Assembly (NCBI GenBank): GCA_945829425.1
Contig: CALZUQ010000004.1
Coordinates: 1-64,000 of the forward strand
Source of the DNA: an uncultured bacterium
GTDB lineage: Bacteria > Bacteroidota > Bacteroidia > Bacteroidales > Bacteroidaceae
Direction: 5' to 3'
Length of the DNA stretch: 64,000 bases
Shown: piece by piece, positions 51,833 through 59,378 of the stretch
Position numbering within the stretch: position 1 is the first letter of the stretch
Layout of the letters: every line of letters begins with the position of its first letter
The notes under the pieces: generated by a model
Told to the model about the DNA's origin: nothing
Database searches by the model: none
Seen by the model: only the letters and a program-made list of their open reading frames with translations
Program-made: the position numbers and the translations under genes

Positions 51833-54022
51833 ATGTCAGATTTAAGATTCAGAGTTGTCGAGACGGCTTTCAAGAAGAAGGCGTCGGCAGTAGAGTCACC
51901 TATGGAACGCCCAAGTGAATACTTCGGCAAGTATGTCTTCAACCGCGAGAAGATGTTCAAATATCTTCCAAGCAAGGTTTACGCAAAGCTTATCGACGCC
52001 ATAGACAACGGCGCTGCGCTTGACCGTTCGATAGCCGACGAGGTGGCTGCCGGCATGAAACGCTGGGCTACGGAACTCGGTGTCACACACTACACCCACT
52101 GGTTCCAGCCGCTTACGGAAGGAACGGCAGAGAAGCATGACTCTTTCGTAGAGCACGACGGCAAGGGTGGCATGATGGAAGAGTTCAGCGGAAAACTCCT
52201 CGTACAGCAGGAGCCGGACGCTTCGTCATTCCCTAACGGTGGCATACGAAACACCTTCGAGGCACGCGGATATTCCGCATGGGACCCTTCGTCGCCTGTC
52301 TTCGTCGTTGACGACACGCTCTGCATCCCGACAGTCTTCATAGCCTATACGGGTGAGTCGCTCGACTATAAGGCTCCGCTTCTCAAGGCTCTCCGCGCTG
52401 TCAACAAGGCGGCTACAGACGTCTGCCATTACTTCAATCCGGAAGTGAAGAAGGTCGTGGCATACCTCGGATGGGAGCAGGAGTATTTCCTCGTCGATGA
52501 GGGACTGTATGCCGCACGCCCTGACCTCCTCCTCACCGGCAGGACACTCATGGGACACGAGGCAAGCAAGAACCAGCAGCTTGAAGACCATTACTTCGCC
52601 GCAATACCGACACGCGTGGCAGCCTTTATGAAAGACTTGGAGATACAGGCTCTGGAACTCGGCATACCTGTCAAGACACGCCATAACGAGGTGGCTCCGA
52701 ACCAGTTTGAGCTGGCACCGATATTCGAGGAGTGTAACCTCGCCGTAGACCATAACATGCTCATCATGTCGCTCATGCGGCGTGTGGCACGCAACCACGG
52801 CTTCCGCGTCCTGCTCCACGAGAAACCCTTCAAGGGCATCAACGGCAGCGGAAAGCACAACAACTGGTCGCTCGGAACAGATACGGGAATACTGCTCCAC
52901 GCACCGGGCAAGACTCCTGAAGACAACCTCCGCTTCATAACATTCGTGGTGAACACCCTCATGGCGGTTTACCACCACAACGGACTGCTCAAGGCGTCGA
53001 TCATGAGCGCAACAAACGCTCACCGCCTCGGTGCCAACGAGGCTCCACCAGCCATCATCTCAAGCTTCCTCGGCACTCAGCTCACTGAAGTGCTCGACCA
53101 CCTGGAGGTCAGCGAGGATGAAGACCTCGTGGCTCTCAGCGGAAAGCAGGGCATGAAGCTCGACATACCGCAGATACCGGAGCTGTACATCGACAATACC
53201 GACCGCAACCGTACGTCGCCGTTTGCATTCACAGGAAACCGCTTCGAGTTCCGTGCGGTAGGCAGTGAGGCAAACTGCGCAAGCGCGATGATTGCACTCA
53301 ACTCTGCCCTCGCCGACCAGCTGATACGCTTCAAGAGCGACGTCGATGCTCTCATAGCCTCAGGGTTGGAGAAGGAGAAAGCCATCATACGCATCATACG
53401 CCGGTATATCAAGGAGTGCAAGCCTATACGCTTCGACGGAAACGGATATAGCGACGAGTGGAAGGAAGAGGCAGCAAAGCGAGGACTCGACTGCGAGACA
53501 AGCTGCCCGCTGATTTTCGACAACTACCTCAAGGAGGAGAGCATAGCAATGTTCGAGGCTGCCGGAGTAATGACACGCAAAGAGCTGGAGGCACGCAACG
53601 AAGTGAAATGGGAGACATACACGAAGAAGATACAGATTGAGGCACGTGTCCTCGGCGACCTCGCCATGAACCATATCATACCTGTCGCTACGGAATACCA
53701 GAGCAGGCTTATCGACAACGTCTATAAACTGCGTGAGCTGTTCACGGCAGAGAAGGCGGAACGCCTCTCCAGCGAGAACATGAAGCTCATCGAGGAGATC
53801 GGTGAACACACAATATACATCACTGAGCATGTCCACACCCTCATCGAGGCACGTAAGGTGGCGAACAAGATCGAGACGGAGCGTGAGAAGGCTATCGCCT
53901 ATCACGACACTATCTCTCCTATGCTGGAGGAGATACGTTACCACATCGACAAGCTTGAGCTCATCGTCGACAACAAGATGTGGACACTGCCAAAATACCG
54001 CGAGCTTTTGTTTATCAGATAG
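51833..54022 (+). CDS. glnN: Glutamine synthetase type III
   Basis: 729 aa; ETAFKKKASAVESPMERPSEYFGKYVFNREKM; GINGSGKHNNWSLGTDTG; RNRTSPFAFTGNRFEFRAVGS. Confidence 0.96.
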   Translation: MSDLRFRVVETAFKKKASAVESPMERPSEYFGKYVFNREKMFKYLPSKVYAKLIDAIDNGAALDRSIADEVAAGMKRWATELGVTHYTHWFQPLTEGTAEKHDSFVEHDGKGGMMEEFSGKLLVQQEPDASSFPNGGIRNTFEARGYSAWDPSSPVFVVDDTLCIPTVFIAYTGESLDYKAPLLKALRAVNKAATDVCHYFNPEVKKVVAYLGWEQEYFLVDEGLYAARPDLLLTGRTLMGHEASKNQQLEDHYFAAIPTRVAAFMKDLEIQALELGIPVKTRHNEVAPNQFELAPIFEECNLAVDHNMLIMSLMRRVARNHGFRVLLHEKPFKGINGSGKHNNWSLGTDTGILLHAPGKTPEDNLRFITFVVNTLMAVYHHNGLLKASIMSATNAHRLGANEAPPAIISSFLGTQLTEVLDHLEVSEDEDLVALSGKQGMKLDIPQIPELYIDNTDRNRTSPFAFTGNRFEFRAVGSEANCASAMIALNSALADQLIRFKSDVDALIASGLEKEKAIIRIIRRYIKECKPIRFDGNGYSDEWKEEAAKRGLDCETSCPLIFDNYLKEESIAMFEAAGVMTRKELEARNEVKWETYTKKIQIEARVLGDLAMNHIIPVATEYQSRLIDNVYKLRELFTAEKAERLSSENMKLIEEIGEHTIYITEHVHTLIEARKVANKIETEREKAIAYHDTISPMLEEIRYHIDKLELIVDNKMWTLPKYRELLFIR

Positions 54023-54058
54023 GTATTTTTATTCTTGAAACGTAATGCGAAACGTTTA

Positions 54059-54098
54059 CCCCCTACAGGACTGTGCTGCTCTTGTAGGGGGATTTTTT
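54059..54098 (+). terminator. Terminator hairpin of glnN
   Basis: CCCCCTAC...GTAGGGGGATTTTTT. Confidence 0.85.
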
Positions 54099-54146
54099 AT
54101 ATGCACTGGGGACGCGGGCGGAATGCCCACGTCCCCAGTATCTTTA

Positions 54147-54214
54147 CATTCCTTTTATTAAAAATGTCGAATTGTTTGGAAATGTGAAAGAAAATAGGTA
54201 ACTTTGCCGCTGAA
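54147..54214 (+). promoter_or_regulatory. Promoter module copy 1 (68 bp, TAACTTTG at 54199)
   Basis: Near-identical to 56149..56217, each ahead of an AAA/PD-(D/E)XK gene. Confidence 0.8.
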
Positions 54215-54250
54215 TAAAAGACATCATGATACAGAAAAAGTTTGTGAGAT

Positions 54251-55819
54251 ATGGAAACGAAGCAACTGAAGCGACTGCCCGTGGGCATACAGACATTCTC
54301 AAACATCGTTGAGGACGATATGCTGTATATTGACAAGACAGAGTATATCTGGAACATGATACACCTCAGCAAGTATATCTTCCTGAGCCGTCCAAGGCGG
54401 TTCGGCAAGTCGTTGCTTCTATCTACGCTGCAGGCATATTACGAGGGAAGAAAGGACTTGTTCAAGGGACTCTTTATCGAAACGGTGGAGAAGGAATGGA
54501 CGGAACATCCCGTGCTGAGATTCGACATGTCTATGGGAAAGCACATGGAGAAGGATCAGCTGGAGAGGTATCTCGGCAACCGTCTTGCGGTATATGAAGA
54601 GAGGTATGGCATCACGCAGCCTGCCACAGACAATAATGACCGATTCACTGCGTTGATTCAGGCAGCATACGAGCAGACAGGCAAGAAAGTAGTCATACTG
54701 ATTGACGAGTACGACGCCCCGTTGCTCGACGTGGTGCATGAGAAAGAGACATTGCCTGTGCTCCGCAATGTCATGCGCAATTTCTACTCTCCGCTGAAAG
54801 CATCCGACCCATATCTTGAGTTTGTGTTCCTCACGGGCATCACGAAATTCTCCCAGCTCAGCATCTTCAGCGAGCTGAACAACCTGATGAATATCAGTAT
54901 GGACGAGGAGTATGCAGCAGTTTGCGGAATTTCAAAGGAAGAAATGCTGACACAAGCCCATGATTATATCGAGAGATTGGCACAAAAAAACAAATGGACG
55001 TATGAAGAGACTGTATCACTCCTGGCACAGCAGTATGACGGTTATCACTTCACATGGCCTTCGCCCGACATTTTCAATCCCTTCAGCCTGCTCAACGCAT
55101 TAGCAAGAAATCGCATTGAGAACTATTGGTTTGCCTCGGGTACTCCGACGTATCTCATTGAGATGCTGCGCAAGTTCAATATCGTGCCGTCAAGAATTGG
55201 CTGTGGAAGTGTACAGGCAAAATCCTTTGATGCTCCCACTGAGAATATGAAGAATATAACTCCGTTACTATATCAGAGCGGTTATATCACCATCAAAGGA
55301 TATAATCCAGTGTCAAAAAACTACAAGCTCGACATACCTAACAATGAGATACAGGCAGGACTGATGGAAAGCCTTCTGCCCAATTACGTGCATGAATATG
55401 CCGACGAGGGAAGTTCTATGGTAGGTGATATGTACGAAGCCTTATACAATGACGACCTGGACGGGATGTTCCGCCTCCTTCAGGCCTACCTCCTCACCGT
55501 GCCTTACTGCGACAACGCCAACTCTGAAGGTCACTACCAGCAGATGCTCTACGTCATCTTCTCCCTCTTCGGCAGATATGTGGATGTGGAGGTGCACACT
55601 CCCACAGGTCGTGTGGATATAGTGATGAAGACCGCCAAGGCATTGTATCTTTTCGAGCTGAAGCTCAACAAGAGTGCCGAGACTGCCATGAAGCAGATTG
55701 ATCTGAAGGACTATGCCTCAAAGTTTTCATTATGTGGTCTGCCCATTGTAAAGGTGGGCATTAACTTTGACCCCGATAGACGCACAATAGGCGACTGGAA
55801 AATCAACCAGACAGAATGA
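54251..55819 (+). CDS. AAA-ATPase-like (PF09820-type) + C-terminal PD-(D/E)XK nuclease (DUF1703-type) protein
   Basis: Walker A SRPRRFGKSLLLSTL; VVILIDEYDAPLLD Walker B; C-terminal GRVDIVMKTAKALYLFELKL. Confidence 0.88.
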   Translation: METKQLKRLPVGIQTFSNIVEDDMLYIDKTEYIWNMIHLSKYIFLSRPRRFGKSLLLSTLQAYYEGRKDLFKGLFIETVEKEWTEHPVLRFDMSMGKHMEKDQLERYLGNRLAVYEERYGITQPATDNNDRFTALIQAAYEQTGKKVVILIDEYDAPLLDVVHEKETLPVLRNVMRNFYSPLKASDPYLEFVFLTGITKFSQLSIFSELNNLMNISMDEEYAAVCGISKEEMLTQAHDYIERLAQKNKWTYEETVSLLAQQYDGYHFTWPSPDIFNPFSLLNALARNRIENYWFASGTPTYLIEMLRKFNIVPSRIGCGSVQAKSFDAPTENMKNITPLLYQSGYITIKGYNPVSKNYKLDIPNNEIQAGLMESLLPNYVHEYADEGSSMVGDMYEALYNDDLDGMFRLLQAYLLTVPYCDNANSEGHYQQMLYVIFSLFGRYVDVEVHTPTGRVDIVMKTAKALYLFELKLNKSAETAMKQIDLKDYASKFSLCGLPIVKVGINFDPDRRTIGDWKINQTE

Positions 55820-55831
55820 TTCCATTTTGAT

Positions 55832-56048
55832 AAGGTGGGTTCTATAAATTCGCTTTGTCAGATTTTGGGATTTTTTTCGAGGATAAATTGTAAGTTGAAG
55901 AGGTTTCCGTCTCCCGGGAAACGTTTCTGTCCCCCGGGAAACGGGGGAACCGAAGGGGGTGTATAGCGGGCTACGTGACCGATAAGACTTACGATTTAGA
56001 CCGAAAAGAAACCAAAATCTGACAAAGCGAATTAATAGAACCCACCTA
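55832..56048 (+). repeat. Foldback repeat element copy D (~216 bp, best terminal inverted repeats)
   Basis: AAGGTGGGTTCTATAAATTCGCTTTGTCAGATTTTGG ... CCAAAATCTGACAAAGCGAATTAATAGAACCCACCT. Confidence 0.95.
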
Positions 56049-56054
56049 AAGATA

Positions 56055-56118
56055 TTTTTTTATAGGCATAAAAAATTATTTTTATAGGCATAAAAAAATA
56101 TTTTCATAGGCATGAAAA
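56055..56118. repeat. Three tandem hairpins TTTTTAT-AGGC-ATAAAAA
   Basis: Third unit is TTTTCAT-AGGC-ATGAAAA (compensatory change). Confidence 0.9.
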
Positions 56119-56148
56119 AAAATAGACTCCAAACCACCGGTAGATTTT

Positions 56149-56217
56149 CATTCCTTTTTATTAAAAATGTCGAATTGTTTGGAAATGTGAAAGAAAATAG
56201 GTAACTTTGCCGCTGAA
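56149..56217 (+). promoter_or_regulatory. Promoter module copy 2 (69 bp, TAACTTTG at 56202)
   Basis: One-nucleotide indel relative to copy 1. Confidence 0.8.
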
Positions 56218-56230
56218 CAATATAATCATC

Positions 56231-58009
56231 ATGGTTATGGACGAGAAAAAGGTAAAAGAAGCGGTTAAGCGAATACCCTACGGTATGATGAACTTCGTGG
56301 CTGTGCGCGAGGACAACTATTATTATGTCGATAAGACAAGGTTTATAGAAAAAGTGGAAGATTCGAACAGATACTTTTTCTTCATCCGCCCCCGCCGTTT
56401 CGGCAAGAGTCTCACCATATCGATGTTGCACCACTATTATGATATTAACGCAGCTGATAAGTTTGAGAGGTTGTACGGCGACTTGTATATAGGCAAGCAT
56501 CCTACACCCAACCACAACAAGTATCTCATAATATATCTCAATTTTGCCGTGGTAAATGCCGACTTGGGCAATTATCGCAGTGCGTTGGATGCAATATGCA
56601 ACACTGAGTTCAATTATTTCTGCGATGTCTATGAGCAGTACTTGCCCAAAGGCATTAAGGAAGAGATGAACAAGAAGAATGGTTGTGTGGAACAGCTTGA
56701 CCATCTCTATAAGGAAGCGCGAAAGACGGATGCGAAGATCTATCTCTTCATCGATGAGTATGACCACTTCACCAATCACATCCTCTCCGATGCAGCCCGC
56801 CTCGACGAATATCGGGGCGAGACTCACGGCACTGGCTATCTGCGAACTTTCTTCGACACCATAAAGGCAGGCACTTATTCGAGTATAGAGCGTGTCTTCA
56901 TCACGGGCGTAAGTCCCGTAACCCTTGATGACCTCACCAGCGGCTTCAACATCGGCACAAACTACTCACTCTCCTATGGCTTCAACCAAATGGTGGGGTT
57001 CACCGAAGAAGAGGTGCGCGAGATGCTGACATACTATTCGCAGCACTATGAGTTCAACCACACCATTGATGAACTAATCGAGATAATGAAGCCGTATTAC
57101 GACAATTACTGCTTTGCCAAGGAAGCATACGGCGAGACGACGATGTACAACTCGAATATGGTCCTCTCATTTCTTTATAAATATATAGACAACAGGTGCT
57201 GGATTCCGGACAGAATGTTGGAGGAGAATATCCGTGTTGACTACAACAAGCTGCGTATGCTCATCCGCAAGGACAAGGAGTTTGCACACGATGCCTCCAT
57301 CATCCAGACATTGGTGTCGAAAGGCTACGTGACGGGAGAACTGAAGGAAGGATTCCCGGCAGAGGACATCGCCGACAACGACAACTTCATCAGTCTGCTC
57401 TACTATTTCGGCATGGTGACTATCGGCGGATTCTATCGTGGAAAGCCTAAGTTCGTCATTCCCAATGAAGTCGTGCGCGAACAGGTTTATTCATATCTTC
57501 TCGACAACTATCACGACAACCATCTCTACACCGACATGGATGAGCTGAGTCGATTGGAGGAGAACATGGCATACGATGGCGAGTTCAAGCCATTCTTCCA
57601 GTTTATTGCCGACAGCATATATACCTTTGCCTCGCAGCGCGACCGCCAGAAGGGCGAGTCCTTCGTGCATGGCTATACCCTCGCCCTTACAAGCCTCTGC
57701 TGCTACTACCGTCCCATCTCCGAGCTTGACAACCAGAACGGCTATGCCGACGTCTTCCTCCGCCCACGGTGTGAGATATTCAAGGATATGGAACACTCGT
57801 ATATCATCGAGCTGAAATATCTTAAGAGTAATGCGACGGAGGCTGAGGTTAACGCCGCCATAAGGCAAGCCGAGGCTCAGGTCTGCCGCTATGCCGAGAC
57901 GGTGAATGTTAACGACAACATCGGACATACCACCCTCCACAAGGTATATGTAGTATATCGGGGTGTGGAAATGGTGGCGTGCGATGAAATACAGATACTC
58001 AACATTTAA
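56231..58009 (+). CDS. AAA-ATPase-like + PD-(D/E)XK nuclease (DUF1703-type) protein, second paralog
   Basis: Walker A FIRPRRFGKSLTISML; IYLFIDEYDHFTNHI; C-terminal ADVFLRPRCEIFKDMEHSYIIELKYLK. Confidence 0.88.
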   Translation: MVMDEKKVKEAVKRIPYGMMNFVAVREDNYYYVDKTRFIEKVEDSNRYFFFIRPRRFGKSLTISMLHHYYDINAADKFERLYGDLYIGKHPTPNHNKYLIIYLNFAVVNADLGNYRSALDAICNTEFNYFCDVYEQYLPKGIKEEMNKKNGCVEQLDHLYKEARKTDAKIYLFIDEYDHFTNHILSDAARLDEYRGETHGTGYLRTFFDTIKAGTYSSIERVFITGVSPVTLDDLTSGFNIGTNYSLSYGFNQMVGFTEEEVREMLTYYSQHYEFNHTIDELIEIMKPYYDNYCFAKEAYGETTMYNSNMVLSFLYKYIDNRCWIPDRMLEENIRVDYNKLRMLIRKDKEFAHDASIIQTLVSKGYVTGELKEGFPAEDIADNDNFISLLYYFGMVTIGGFYRGKPKFVIPNEVVREQVYSYLLDNYHDNHLYTDMDELSRLEENMAYDGEFKPFFQFIADSIYTFASQRDRQKGESFVHGYTLALTSLCCYYRPISELDNQNGYADVFLRPRCEIFKDMEHSYIIELKYLKSNATEAEVNAAIRQAEAQVCRYAETVNVNDNIGHTTLHKVYVVYRGVEMVACDEIQILNI

Positions 58010-58030
58010 GGTGGGTTCTATAAATTTTTC
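58008..58030 (+). repeat. Solo end of the foldback element; overlaps the stop codon of the preceding gene
   Basis: AAGGTGGGTTCTATAAATTTTTC. Confidence 0.75.
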
Positions 58031-58235
58031 GCAAGCTCAAGGAAACTCCTTCCCTTTGGTCAGTGGCTCCAGAGGACAAGTCTCCCCCCATTATTATGAA
58101 TGATGCGGTAAAGCCATGCGGTTTGAGAGATTGCCGCATGGCATTACCCCCCCCTATCGTATGCCATTTATCGTTTTTCTTATACTTTTTTACCAAATAA
58201 TTCTTCCTTTTTTTGCTCGTTTTATTTTTTTTCTG

Positions 58236-58243
58236 TAAATTTG
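58236..58243 (+). promoter_or_regulatory. TAAATTTG promoter motif for the lipoprotein/C13 operon
   Basis: TAnnTTTG match ~30 bp upstream of ATG 58272. Confidence 0.5.
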
Positions 58244-58271
58244 CAGCAGTATTGGTATTATTAGTTAGGAT

Positions 58272-59378
58272 ATGCTTATATATATATACTGTAACATTTT
58301 TCACGTTATACTCTTCCTGTTTGTAAGTGGGGGGTGCAAAAAACGTCTGTCGACAAGTAACATAGCGTTATTTGCCTTATTCACTTTTACCTTATTTTCT
58401 CTTACGGCTTGTTCGGACAATGATGACGATGACACGTCTTCCGCATTGACTTCCGCCAATGTGGTGGAGGTAGTGTTCTCGCCATCGAGCTTCGGCGACT
58501 TGGGTTATAACGACATCATACTCACGGGACTTGAGGAGTCGCGCAAGCGTCTCGGCTTCGACGTGGTGATGCATGTACCACCGTCGGTGGAGGACGGTAT
58601 CGCCATCTACAACAAATGGGCGCAGAAGGATGCCAAGGGCGAGCGACGACTCTTCATCTTCGCCAGCAACCAGTATGAGAGTGCCTTGCGCAACTCTACT
58701 GTGCGCCCCTCGGATGCCAACAGCACGGTGCTGCTCTACGAGACCCACCAGCCCATCGAAGGGATATACACCTTCCGCATAGGGATGTATGGTGCGGCTT
58801 ATCTCATCGGAGCATACACCGCCCTAACCAATAATGAGGAATCCGACTACAAGGCAGCCGTACTCGCAGCCAATCCCTTCGACCGTAATGTTGACGGAGC
58901 GGCACAGGGATTCCGCGACGGGTTCCTTGAGGCAGGAGGAGCTGATGCCACCATATCCTATATCTCCGACAAGGACGGCGACGGCTACAACATGCCTGAC
59001 GAAGCCTACGACCTCTGCACCCGACTTTACGAGTCCGGCCACACCTTTTTCTTCCCCGTGGCAGGCGGCAGCAACAAAGCTGTATATCAGTTCTCGCGCA
59101 ACAATCTTCTCGGCTCTGCAGGCATCGACGGTGACATGTCTGCCTATTCTGGTTTGATGAACTGTTCGCTCGTAAAGAATATCGGCAGTGCCACCGGCGA
59201 CTTCATCGCCCTGTGGCTCGGCAAGAAGGAAATCCCCCAACATCAGGATTTCCTCTGGGATTCGGGCTACGTCAGCGTCATCTATTGTCATGATTGTAAG
59301 GAAACTGACGCACAAGGCATTGAAACATTCAAGAACAATATTATAGGAAAGGAGGCAGAGTATGAAAAGAGCAAGTAA
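58272..59378 (+). CDS. BMP-like (type-1 periplasmic-binding) lipoprotein
   Basis: Lipobox LFSLTACSDND; VVEVVFSPSSFGDLGYNDIILTGLEESRKRLGFDV; GAAQGFRDGFLEAGGADATISYISDKDGDGYN. Confidence 0.75.
   Translation: MLIYIYCNIFHVILFLFVSGGCKKRLSTSNIALFALFTFTLFSLTACSDNDDDDTSSALTSANVVEVVFSPSSFGDLGYNDIILTGLEESRKRLGFDVVMHVPPSVEDGIAIYNKWAQKDAKGERRLFIFASNQYESALRNSTVRPSDANSTVLLYETHQPIEGIYTFRIGMYGAAYLIGAYTALTNNEESDYKAAVLAANPFDRNVDGAAQGFRDGFLEAGGADATISYISDKDGDGYNMPDEAYDLCTRLYESGHTFFFPVAGGSNKAVYQFSRNNLLGSAGIDGDMSAYSGLMNCSLVKNIGSATGDFIALWLGKKEIPQHQDFLWDSGYVSVIYCHDCKETDAQGIETFKNNIIGKEAEYEKSK

Noticed and set aside
55832-56048. Repeat D as an insertion sequence
   Set aside because: Good terminal inverted repeats but too short (~216 bp) and without any transposase ORF; called a non-autonomous foldback element instead.
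54251-58009. Canonical defence island (restriction-modification, CBASS, retron)
   Set aside because: The two ATPase/PD-(D/E)XK proteins belong to a widely expanded obscure family; no methyltransferase, cyclase, reverse transcriptase or effector partner is adjacent.
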